DNA from: Ptiloglossa arizonensis
Taxonomy: Eukaryota; Arthropoda; Insecta; Hymenoptera; Colletidae
Direction of reading: 5' to 3'
Assembly: GCF_051014685.1 (NCBI RefSeq)
Contig: NW_027478401.1
Location: 1,178,001-1,242,000, forward strand
DNA length: 64,000 nucleotides
Of the stretch, positions 51,257 to 62,900 are shown piece by piece. Below the pieces are notes generated by a model. That model searched no databases. It was not told the origin of the DNA and worked only from the letters and a program-made list of their open reading frames with translations. Position numbers and translations under genes: made by a program. Positions within the stretch are counted from its first letter, which is position 1, and the number at the start of each line of letters is the position of its first letter.

Positions 51257-53202
51257 TGCAACAGGAATTTCTCGAATTCGTCAATCCGTTCGCGAGATAT
51301 GGGTGTTTGAAGTTAAGGAATGGTTGAGAGACCTTCAAAATTTTCGCTGGTCTGATACTCGAAACCAATAACTACAAAGGCATAGGGGAAAAATACACGT
51401 ACCGTTGTAATCGTGCGAGTTTCTACTTTCAGATGCAACAGGAATTTCTCGAATTCGTCAATCCGTTCGCGAGATATGGAAGTGTGAAATTAAGGAATGC
51501 TTGAGAAACCATCAAAATTTTCGCAAGTCTGATACTCGAAACCAATAAGTACAAAGGCATTGGGGAAAAATGCACATACCTATGTAATCGTGCGAGTTTC
51601 CACTCTCAGATGCAACAGGAATTTCTCGAGTTCGTCAATCCGTTCGCGAGATATGGGAGTTTGAAGTTATGGAATGCTTGAGAAACCATCAAAATTTTCG
51701 CAAGGCTGATACTCCAAACCAATAACTACTATGGCCTAGGGCAAAAATGCACATACCGTTGTAATCGGGCGAGTTTCTGCTTTCAGATGCAATAGGAAAT
51801 TCTCGAGTTCGTCAATCCGTTCGCGAGATATGGAAGTGTGAAGTTAAGGAATGGTTGAGAAACCATCAAAATTTTCGCAAGTCTGATACTCGAAACAAAT
51901 AACTACAAAGGCCTAGGGGAAAAATACACATACCGTTGTAGTCGGGCGAGTTTCTGCTTTCAGATGCAATAGGAAATTCTCGAGTTCGTCAATCCGTTCG
52001 CGAGATATGGAAGTGTGAAGTTAAGGAATGGTTGAGAAACCATCAAAATTTTCGCTGGTCTTATACTCGAAACCAATAACTGGAATGGCCTAGGTCAAAA
52101 ATACACGTACCGTTGTAGTCGTGCGAGATTCTACTTTCAGATGCAACAGGAATTTCTCGAATTCGTCAATCCGTTCGCGAGATATGGGTGTTTGAAGTTA
52201 AGGAATGGTTGAGAGACCTTCAAAATTTTCGCTGTTCCGATACTCGAAACCAATAACTACAAAGGCATAGGGGAAAAATGCACATATCTTTGTAATCGGG
52301 CGAGTTTCTGCTTTCAGATGCAACAGGAATTTCTCGAATTCGTCAATCCGTTCGCGAGATATGGTAGTTTGAAGTTAAGGAATGGTTAAGAAACCATCAT
52401 AATTTTCGTAATTCTGATGCTACAAACGAATAACTGGAATGAGCTAGGGGAAAAGTACACACACCTTTGTAATCGGGCATGTTTCTACTTTCAAATGCAA
52501 CAGGAATTTCTCGAGTTCGTCAATCCGTTCGTGAGATATGGGAGTTTCAAGTTAAGGAATGATTGAGAAACCATCAAAATTTTCGCAAGTCTGATACTCG
52601 AAACCAATAACTACTATGGCCTAGGGCAAAAATGCACATACCGTTGTAATCGGGCGAGTTTCTGCTTTCAGATGCAATAGGAAATTCTCGAGTTCGTCAA
52701 TCCGTTCGCGAGATATTGAAGTGTGAATTTAAGGAATGGTTGAGAAACCATCAAAATTTTCGCAAGTCTGATACTCGAAACCAATAACTGGAATGGCCTA
52801 GGTCAAAAATACACGTACCGTTGTAATCGTGCGAGTTTCTACTTTCAGATGCAACAGGAATTTCTCGAATTCGTCAATCCGTTCGCGAGATATGGGTGTT
52901 TGAAGTTAAGGAATGGTGAGAGACCTTCAAAATTTTCGCTGGTCCGATACTCGAAACCAATAACTACAAAGGCATAGGGGAAAAATGCACATATCTTTGT
53001 AATCGGGCGAGTTTCTGGCTTCAGATGCAACAGGAATTTCTCGAATTCGTCAACCCGTTCGCGAGATATGGGTGTTTGAAGTTAAGGAATGGTTGAGAGA
53101 CCTTCAAAATTTTCGCTGGTCTGATACTCGAAACCAGTAACTACAAAGGCATAGGGGAAAAATACACGTACCGTTGTAATCGGGCGTGTGTCTCCTTTCA
53201 GA
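51257..53202 (+). repeat. 11-monomer HOR, copy 1 (1946 bp)
   Basis: GAAGTGTGAAATTAAGG lies near 51479 and near 53425, offset 1946 (11 x 176.9). The following AAGTACAAAGGCATTGGGG and CGCAAGGCTGATACTC variants keep the offset. Left of 51257 the two copies differ (GTGCGAGTTTCTACTTTC against GGGCGTGTGTCTCCTTTC). Confidence 0.76.
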
Positions 53203-54026
53203 TGCAACAGGAATTTCTCGAATTCGTCAATCCGTTCGCGAGATATGGGTGTTTGAAGTTAAGGAATCGTTGAGAGACCTTCAAAATTTTCGCTGGTCTG
53301 ATACTCGAAACCAATAACTACAAAGGCATAGGGGAAAAATACACGTACCGTTGTAATCGTGCGAGTTTCTACTTTCAGATGCAACAGGAATTTCTCGAGT
53401 TCGTCAATCCGTTCGCGAGATATGGAAGTGTGAAATTAAGGAATGCTTGAGAAACCATCAAAATTTTCGCAAGTCTGATACTCGAAACCAATAAGTACAA
53501 AGGCATTGGGGAAAAATGCACATACCTATGTAATCGTGCGAGTTTCCACTCTCAGATGCAACAGGAATTTCTCGAGTTCGTCAATCCGTTCGCGAGATAT
53601 GGGAGTTTGAAGTTATGGAATGCTTGAGAAACCATCAAAATTTTCGCAAGGCTGATACTCGAAACCAATAACTACTATGGCCTAGGGCAAAAATGCACAT
53701 ACCGTTGCAATCGGGCGAGTTTCTGCTTTCAGATGCAATAGGAAATTCTCGAGTTCGTCAATCCGTTCGCGAGATATGGAAGTGTGAAGTTAAGGAATGG
53801 TTGAGAAACCATCAAAATTTTCGCAAGTCTGATACTCGAAACAAATAACTACAAAGGCCTAGGGGAAAAATACACATACCGTTGTAGTCGGGCGAGTTTC
53901 TGCTTTCAGATGCAATAGGAAATTCTCGAGTTCGTCAATCCGTTCGCGAGATATGGAAGTGTGAAGTTAAGGAATGGTTGAGAAACCATCAAAATTTTCG
54001 CTGGTCTTATACTCGAAACCAATAAC
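53203..54026 (+). repeat. 11-monomer HOR, copy 2 (partial, about 4.7 monomers)
   Basis: Matches 51257-52080 at offset 1946 with few differences, for example GATACTCCAAACC near 51710 against GATACTCGAAACC near 53656. It ends near 54026, where AACTGGAACGGCCTAGGGG replaces AACTGGAATGGCCTAGGTC. The same order is reused inside the 23-mer HOR. Confidence 0.73.
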
Positions 54027-54734
54027 TGGAACGGCCTAGGGGAAAAGTACACACACCATTGTAATCGGGCAAGTTTCTACTTTCAAATGCAACAGGAATT
54101 TCTCGAGTTCGCCAATCCGATCGCGAGGTATCGGAGTTTGAAGTTAAGGAATGGTTGAGAAACCATCAAAATTTTCGCAAGTCCGATACTCGAAGCCAAT
54201 AACTACTATGGCCTAGGGGAAAAATACGCATACCTTTGTAATCGGGCGAGTTTCTACTTTCAGATGCAACAGGAATTTCTCGAGTTCGTCAATCCGTTCG
54301 CGAGATATGGGAGTTTGAAGTTATGGAATGCGTGAGAAACCATCAAAATTTTCGCAAGTCTGATACTCGAAACCAATAACTACAAAGCCCTAGGGGAAAA
54401 ATACACATACCTTTGTGATCGGGCGAGTTTCTACTTTCAGATGCAACAGGAATTTCTCGAGTTCGTCAATCCGTTCGCGAGATATGGGAGTTTGAAGTTA
54501 AGGAATGGTTGTGAGACCATCACAATTTTCGGAAGTCTGATACTCGAAGCCAATAACTACTATGGCCTAGGGGAAAAATACGCATACCTTTGTAATCGGG
54601 CGAGTTTCTACTTTCAGATGCAACAGGAATTTCTCGAGTTCGTCAATCCGTTCGCGAGATATGGGAGTTTGAAGTTAAGGAATGGTTGAGAAACCATCAA
54701 AATTTTCGCAAGTGTAATACTCGAAACCAATAAC
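54027..54734 (+). repeat. 4-monomer HOR, copy 1 (708 bp)
   Basis: The GGAACGGCCTAGGGG unit with GTTCGCCAATCCGATCG and GCGAGGTATCGGAG occurs near 54028 and again near 54736, offset 708 (4 x 177). The box-like element of this unit is altered at several core bases (GATCGCGAGGTATCGG). Confidence 0.75.
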
Positions 54735-55019
54735 TGGAACGGCCTAGGGGAAAAGTACACACACCATTGTAATCGGGCAAGTTTCTACTTTCAAATGCAA
54801 CAGGAATTTCTCGAGTTCGCCAATCCGATCGCGAGGTATCGGAGTTTGAAGTTAAGGAATGGTTGAGAAACCATCAACATTTTCGCAAGTCCGATACTCG
54901 AAACCAATAACTACTATGGCCTAGGGCAAAAATACACATACTTTTGTGATCGGGCGAGTTTCTACTTTCAGATGCAACAGGAATTTCTAGAGTTCGTCAA
55001 TCCGTTCGCGAGATATGGG
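54735..55019 (+). repeat. 4-monomer HOR, copy 2 (partial)
   Basis: Matches 54027 onward for about 1.5 units, with a few substitutions (CATCAACATTTTCG near 54872). It diverges from copy 1 near 55020, where GAAATTAAGGAATGCTTGAGG begins. The same block appears again near 59512-59800 and 63757-64000 inside the 23-mer HOR. Confidence 0.7.
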
Positions 55020-55550
55020 AGTTTGAAATTAAGGAATGCTTGAGGAACCATCAAAATTTTCGCTACTCTGATACTCGAAACCAATAACAGGAATGGCCTA
55101 GGGGAAAAGTACACACACCATTATAATGGGGTGAGTTTCTACTTTCAAATGCAACAGGAATTCCTCGAGTTCGTCAATCCGTTCGCGAGATATGGGAGTT
55201 TGAAGTTAATGAATGGTTGTGAGACCATCACAATTTTCGGAAGTCTGATACTTGAAACCAATAACTACTATGGCCTAGGGGAAAAATACACATACCTTTG
55301 TAATCGGGCGAGACTCTTCTTTCAGATGCAACAGGAATTTCTCGAGTTCGTCGATCCGTTCGGGAGATATGGGAGTTTGAAGTTAAGGAATGCTTGAGAA
55401 ACCATCAAAATATTCGCAAATCTTATACTCGAAACCAATATCTGGAACGGCGTAGGCGAAAAGTACACACACCGTTGTAATCGGGCAAGTTTCTACTTTC
55501 AAATGCAACAGGAATTTCTCGAGTTCGTCAATCCGTTCGCGAGATATGGG
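55020..55550 (+). repeat. 3-monomer HOR, copy 1 (531 bp)
   Basis: The unit with CGCTACTCTGATACTCG, CCAATAACAGGAATGG and TAATGGGGTGAG occurs near 55054-55135 and again near 55585-55666, offset 531 (3 x 177). The last of the three units has ATATCTGGAACGGCGTAGGCG, a variant seen nowhere else in the window. Confidence 0.74.
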
Positions 55551-55740
55551 AGTTTGAAATTAAGGAATGCTTGAGGAACCATCAAAATTTTCGCTACTCT
55601 GATACTCGAAACCAATAACAGGAATGGCCTAGGGGAAAAGTACACACACCATTGTAATGGGGTGAGTTTCTACTTTCAAATGCAACAGGAATTCCTCGAG
55701 TTCGTCAATCCGTTCGCGAGATATGGGAGTTTGAAGTTAA
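55551..55740 (+). repeat. 3-monomer HOR, copy 2 (about one monomer)
   Basis: Repeats 55020-55209 almost exactly, with CATTGTAATGGGG where copy 1 has CATTATAATGGGG. It then joins the 23-mer HOR in phase. Confidence 0.7.
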
Positions 55741-58700
55741 TGAATGGTTGAGAAACCATCATAATTTTCGCAATTCTGATACTAGAAACGAATAACTGGA
55801 ATGAGCTAGGGGAGAAGTACACACACCATTGTAATCGGGCAAGTTTCTACTTTCAAATGCAACAGGAATTTCTCGAGTTTGTCAACCCGTAGCGAGATAT
55901 GGGGGTTTGAAGTTAAGGAATGATTTAGAAACCATCAAAATTTTCGCAAGTCTGATACTCGAAACCAATAACTGGTATGGCCTAGGGGAAATGTACACAC
56001 ACCATTGCAATCGTGCGAGTTTCCACTCTCAGATGCAACAGGAATTTCTCGAGTTCGTCAATCCGTTCGCGAGATATGGGTGTTTGAAGTTAAGGAATGG
56101 TTCAGAGACCTTCAAAATTTTCGCTGGTCCGATACTCGAAACCAATAACTACAAAGGCATAGGGGAAAAATGCACATATCTTTGTAATCGGGCGAGTTTC
56201 TGCTTTCAGATGCAACAGGAATTTCTCGAGTTCGTCAATCCGTTCGCGAGATATGGGTGGTTGAAATTAAGGAATGCTTGAGAAACCTTCAAAATTTTCG
56301 CTGGTCCGATACTCGAAACCAATAACTACAAAGGCATAGGGGAAAAATGCACATATCTTTGTAATAGGGCGAGTTTCTGCTTTCAGATGCAACAGGAATT
56401 TCTCGAATACGTCAATCCGTTCGCGAGATATGGGAGTTTAAAGTTAAGGAATGGTTGAGAAACCTTCAAAATTTTCGCTGGTCTGATACTCGAAACCAAT
56501 AACTGGAATGGCCTAGGTCAAAAATACACGTACCGTTGTAATCGGGCGAGTTTCTGCTTTCAGATGCAACAGGAATTTCTCGAATTCGTCAACCCGTTCG
56601 CGAGATATGGGTGTTTGAAGTTAAGGAATGGTTGAGAGACCTTCAAAATTTTCGCTGGTCTGATACTCGAAACCAATAACTACAAAGGCATAGGGGAAAA
56701 ATACACGTACCGTTGTAATCGTGCGAGTTTCTACTTTCAGATGCAACAGGAATTTCTCGAATTCGTCAATCCGTTCGCGAGATATGGAAGTGTGAAATTA
56801 AGGAATGCTTGAGAAACCATCAAAATTTTCGCAAGTCTGATACTCGAAACCAATAAGTACAAAGGCATTGGGGAAAAATGCACATACCTATGTAATCGTG
56901 CGAGTTTCCACTCTCAGATGCAACAGGAATTTCTCGAGTTCGTCAATCCGTTCGTGAGATATGGGAGTTTGAAGTTATGGAATGCTTGAGAAACCATCAA
57001 AATTTTCGCAAGGCTGATACTCGAAACCAATAACTACTATGGCCTAGGGCAAAAATGCACATACCGTTGTAATCGGGCGAGTTTCTGCTTTCAGATGCAA
57101 TAGGAAATTCTCGAGTTCGTCAATCCGTTCGCGAGATATGGAAGTGTGAAGTTAAGGAATGGTTGAGAAACCATCAAAATTTTCGCAAGTCTGATACTCG
57201 AAACAAATAACTACTATGGCCTAGGGCAAAAATGCACATACCGTTGTAATCGGGCGAGTTTCTGCTTTCAGATGCAATAGGAAATTCTCGAGTTCGTCAA
57301 TCCGTTCGCGAGATATTGAAGTGTGAATTTAAGGAATGGTTGAGAAACCATCAAAATTTTCGCTTGTCTTATACTCGAAACCAATAACTGGAATGGCCTA
57401 GGTCAAAAATACACGTACCGTTGTAGTCGTGCGAGTTTCTACTTTCAGATGCAACAGGAATTTCTCGAATTCGTCAATCCGTTCGCGAGATATGGGTGTT
57501 TGAAGTTAAGGAATGGTTGAGAGACCTTCAAAATTTTCGCTGGTCTGATACTCGAAACCAGTAACTACAAAGGCATAGGGGAAATCTACACGTACCGTTG
57601 TAATCGGGCGTGTGTCTCCTTTCAGATGCAACAGGAATTTCTCGAATTCGTCAATCCGTTCGCGAGATATGGGTGTTTGAAGTTAAGGAATGGTTGAGAG
57701 ACCTTCAAAATTTTCGCTGGTCTGATACTCGAAACCAATAACTACAAAGGCATAGGGGAAAAATACACGTACCGTTGTAATCGTGCGAGTTTCTACTTTC
57801 AGATGCAACAGGAATTTCTGTAGTTCGTCAATCCGTTCGCGAGATATGGAAGTGTGAAATTAAGGAATGCTTGAGAAACCATCAAAATTTTCGCAAGTCT
57901 GATACTCGAAACCAATAAGTACAAAGGCATTGGGGAAAAATGCACATACCTATGTAATCGTGCGAGTTTCCACTCTCAGATGCAACAGGAATTTCTCGAG
58001 TTCGTCAATCCGTTCGCGAGATATGGGAGTTTGAAGTTATGGAATGCTTGAGAAACCATCAAAATTTTCGCAAGGCTGATACTCGAAACCAATAACTACT
58101 ATGGCCTAGGGCAAAAATGCACATACCGTTGTAATCGGGCGAGTTTCTGCTTTCAGATGCAATAGGAAATTCTCGAGTTCGTCAATCCGTTCGCGAGATA
58201 TGGAAGTGTGAAGTTAAGGAATGGTTGAGAAACCATCAAAATTTTCGCAAGTCTGATACTCGAAACAAATAACTACAAAGGCCTAGGGGAAAAATACACA
58301 TACCGTTGTAGTCGGGCGAGTTTCTGCTTTCAGATGCAATAGGAAATTCTCGAGTTCGTCAATCCGTTCGCGAGATATGGAAGTGTGAAGTTAAGGAATG
58401 GTTGAGAAACCATCAAAATTTTCGCTGGTCTTATACTCGAAACCAATAACTGGAATGGCCTAGGTCAAAAATACACGTACCGTTGTAGTCGTGCGAGTTT
58501 CTACTTTCAGATGCAACAGGAATTTCTCGAATTCGTCAATCCGTTCGCGAGATATGGGTGTTTGAAGTTAAGGAATGGTTGAGAGACCTTCAAAATTTTC
58601 GCTGGTCCGATACTCGAAACCAATAACTACAAAGGCATAGGGGAAAAATGCACATATCTTTGTAATCGGGCGAGTTTCTGCTTTCAGATGCAACAGGAAT

Positions 58701-59810
58701 TTCTCGAATTCGTCAATCCGTTCGCGAGATATGGTAGTTTGAAGTTAAGGAATGGTTAAGAAACCATCATAATTTTCGTAATTCTGATGCTACAAACGAA
58801 TAACTGGAATGAGCTAGGGGAAAAGTATACACACCTTTGTAATCGGGCATGTTTCTACTTTCAAATGCAACAGGAATTTCTCGAGTTCGTCAATCCGTTC
58901 GTGAGATATGGGAGTTTCAAGTTAAGGAATGATTGAGAAACCATCAAAATTTTCGCAAGTCTGATACTCGAAACCAATAACTACTATGGCCTAGGGCAAA
59001 AATGCACATACCGTTGTAATCGGGCGAGTTTCTGCTTTCAGATGCAATAGGAAATTCTCGAGTTCGTCAATCCGTTCGCGAGATATTGAAGTGTGAATTT
59101 AAGGAATGCTTGAGAAACCATAAAAATTTTCGCAAGTCTGATACTCGAAACCAATAACTACAAAGCCCTAGGGGAAAAATACACATACCTTTGTGATCGG
59201 GCGAGTTTCTACTTTCAGATGCAACAGGAATTTCTCGAGTTCGTCAATCCGTTCGCGAGATATGGGAGTTTGAAGTTAAGGAATGGTTGTGAGACCATCA
59301 CAATTTTCGGAAGTCTGATACTCGAAGCCAATAACTACTATGGCCTAGGGGAAAAATACGCATACCTTTGTAATCGGGCGAGTTTCTACTTTCAGATGCA
59401 ACAGGAATTTCTCGAGTTCGTCAATGCGTTCGCGAGATATGGGAGTTTGAAGTTAAGGAATGGTTGAGAAACCATCAAAATTTTCGCAAGTGTAATACTC
59501 GAAACCAATAACTGGAACGGCCTAGGGGAAAAGTACACACACCATTGTAATCGGGCAAGTTTCTACTTTCAAATGCAACAGGAATTTCTCGAGTTCGCCA
59601 ATCCGATCGCGAGGTATCGGAGTTTGAAGTTAAGGAATGGTTGAGAAACCATCAAAATTTTCGCAAGTCCGATACTCGAAACCAATAACTACTATGGCCT
59701 AGGGCAAAAATACACATACTTTTGTGATCGGGCGAGTTTCTACTTTCAGATGCAACAGGAATTTCTAGAGTTCGTCAATCCGTTCGCGAGATATGGGAGT
59801 TTGAAGTTAA
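55741..59810 (+). repeat. 23-monomer HOR, copy 1 (4070 bp)
   Basis: A nearly identical copy follows; checked anchors lie at offset 4246 (for example GAAGTGTGAAATTAAGG near 56787 and 61033, and near 57849 and 62095). Copy 2 contains one additional monomer at its start, so the unit itself is 4070 bp (23 x 177). Differences are few, for example GGGGAAATCTACACG near 57579 against GGGGAAAAATACACG near 61825, and TTTCTGTAGTTCG near 57817 against TTTCTCTAGTTCG near 62063. Confidence 0.86.
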
Positions 59811-59986
59811 TGAATGGTTGAGAAACCATCATAATTTTCGCAATTCTGATACTAGAAACGAATAACTGGAATGAGCTAGGGGAAAAGTACACACACCATT
59901 GTAATCGGGCAAGTTTCTACTTTCAAATGCAACAGGAATTTCTCGAGTTTGTCAACCCGTAGCGAGATATGGGGGTTTGAAGTTAA
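59811..59986 (+). repeat. Single-monomer tandem duplication (176 bp)
   Basis: The unit beginning TGAATGGTTGAGAAACC at 59811 is repeated directly at 59987, including its disrupted box-like element (AACCCGTAGCGAG) and GGGGGTTTGAAG. The corresponding place in the first 23-mer copy (55741) has only one. This is the smallest and probably one of the newest copy-number changes in the window. Confidence 0.85.
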
Positions 59987-62900
59987 TGAATGGTTGAGAA
60001 ACCATCATAATTTTCGCAATTCTGATACTAGAAACGAATAACTGGAATGAGCTAGGGGAAAAGTACACACACCATTGTAATCGGGCAAGTTTCTACTTTC
60101 AAATGCAACAGGAATTTCTCGAGTTTGTCAACCCGTAGCGAGATATGGGGGTTTGAAGTTAAGGAATGATTTAGAAACCATCAAAATTTTCGCAAGTCTG
60201 ATACTCGAAACCAATAACTGGTATGGCCTAGGGGAAATGTACACACACCATTGCAATCGTGCGAGTTTCCACTCTCAGATGCAACAGGAATTTCTCGAGT
60301 TCGTCAATCCGTTCGCGAGATATGGGTGTTTGAAGTTAAGGAATGGTTCAGAGACCTTCAAAATTTTCGCTGGTCCGATACTCGAAACCAATAACTACAA
60401 AGGCATAGGGGAAAAATGCACATATCTTTGTAATCGGGCGAGTTTCTGCTTTCAGATGCAACAGGAATTTCTCGAGTTCGTCAATCCGTTCGCGAGATAT
60501 GGGTGGTTGAAATTAAGGAATGCTTGAGAAACCTTCAAAATTTTCGCTGGTCCGATACTCGAAACCAATAACTACAAAGGCATAGGGGAAAAATGCACAT
60601 ATCTTTGTAATAGGGCGAGTTTCTGCTTTCAGATGCAACAGGAATTTCTCGAATACGTCAATCCGTTCGCGAGATATGGGAGTTTAAAGTTAAGGAATGG
60701 TTGAGAAACCTTCAAAATTTTCGCTGGTCTGATACTCGAAACCAATAACTGGAATGGCCTAGGTCAAAAATACACGTACCGTTGTAATCGGGCGAGTTTC
60801 TGCTTTCAGATGCAACAGGAATTTCTCGAATTCGTCAACCCGTTCGCGAGATATGGGTGTTTGAAGTTAAGGAATGGTTGAGAGACCTTCAAAATTTTCG
60901 CTGGTCTGATACTCGAAACCAATAACTACAAAGGCATAGGGGAAAAATACACGTACCGTTGTAATCGTGCGAGTTTCTACTTTCAGATGCAACAGGAATT
61001 TCTCGAATTCGTCAATCCGTTCGCGAGATATGGAAGTGTGAAATTAAGGAATGCTTGAGAAACCATCAAAATTTTCGCAAGTCTGATACTCGAAACCAAT
61101 AAGTACAAAGGCATTGGGGAAAAATGCACATACCTATGTAATCGTGCGAGTTTCCACTCTCAGATGCAACAGGAATTTCTCGAGTTCGTCAATCCGTTCG
61201 TGAGATATGGGAGTTTGAAGTTATGGAATGCTTGAGAAACCATCAAAATTTTCGCAAGGCTGATACTCGAAACCAATAACTACTATGGCCTAGGGCAAAA
61301 ATGCACATACCGTTGTAATCGGGCGAGTTTCTGCTTTCAGATGCAATAGGAAATTCTCGAGTTCGTCAATCCGTTCGCGAGATATGGAAGTGTGAAGTTA
61401 AGGAATGGTTGAGAAACCATCAAAATTTTCGCAAGTCTGATACTCGAAACAAATAACTACTATGGCCTAGGGCAAAAATGCACATACCGTTGTAATCGGG
61501 CGAGTTTCTGCTTTCAGATGCAATAGGAAATTCTCGAGTTCGTCAATCCGTTCGCGAGATATTGAAGTGTGAATTTAAGGAATGGTTGAGAAACCATCAA
61601 AATTTTCGCTTGTCTTATACTCGAAACCAATAACTGGAATGGCCTAGGTCAAAAATACACGTACCGTTGTAGTCGTGCGAGTTTCTACTTTCAGATGCAA
61701 CAGGAATTTCTCGAATTCGTCAATCCGTTCGCGAGATATGGGTGTTTGAAGTTAAGGAATGGTTGAGAGACCTTCAAAATTTTCGCTGGTCTGATACTCG
61801 AAACCAGTAACTACAAAGGCATAGGGGAAAAATACACGTACCGTTGTAATCGGGCGTGTGTCTCCTTTCAGATGCAACAGGAATTTCTCGAATTCGTCAA
61901 TCCGTTCGCGAGATATGGGTGTTTGAAGTTAAGGAATGGTTGAGAGACCTTCAAAATTTTCGCTGGTCTGATACTCGAAACCAATAACTACAAAGGCATA
62001 GGGGAAAAATACACGTACCGTTGTAATCGTGCGAGTTTCTACTTTCAGATGCAACAGGAATTTCTCTAGTTCGTCAATCCGTTCGCGAGATATGGAAGTG
62101 TGAAATTAAGGAATGCTTGAGAAACCATCAAAATTTTCGCAAGTCTGATACTCGAAACCAATAAGTACAAAGGCATTGGGGAAAAATGCACATACCTATG
62201 TAATCGTGCGAGTTTCCACTCTCAGATGCAACAGGAATTTCTCGAGTTCGTCAATCCGTTCGCGAGATATGGGAGTTTGAAGTTATGGAATGCTTGAGAA
62301 ACCATCAAAATTTTCGCAAGGCTGATACTCGAAACCAATAACTACTATGGCCTAGGGCAAAAATGCACATACCGTTGTAATCGGGCGAGTTTCTGCTTTC
62401 AGATGCAATAGGAAATTCTCGAGTTCGTCAATCCGTTCGCGAGATATGGAAGTGTGAAGTTAAGGAATGGTTGAGAAACCATCAAAATTTTCGCAAGTCT
62501 GATACTCGAAACAAATAACTACAAAGGCCTAGGGGAAAAATACACATACCGTTGTAGTCGGGCGAGTTTCTGCTTTCAGATGCAATAGGAAATTCTCGAG
62601 TTCGTCAATCCGTTCGCGAGATATGGAAGTGTGAAGTTAAGGAATGGTTGAGAAACCATCAAAATTTTCGCTGGTCTTATACTCGAAACCAATAACTGGA
62701 ATGGCCTAGGTCAAAAATACACGTACCGTTGTAGTCGTGCGAGTTTCTACTTTCAGATGCAACAGGAATTTCTCGAATTCGTCAATCCGTTCGCGAGATA
62801 TGGGTGTTTGAAGTTAAGGAATGGTTGAGAGACCTTCAAAATTTTCGCTGGTCCGATACTCGAAACCAATAACTACAAAGGCATAGGGGAAAAATGCACA

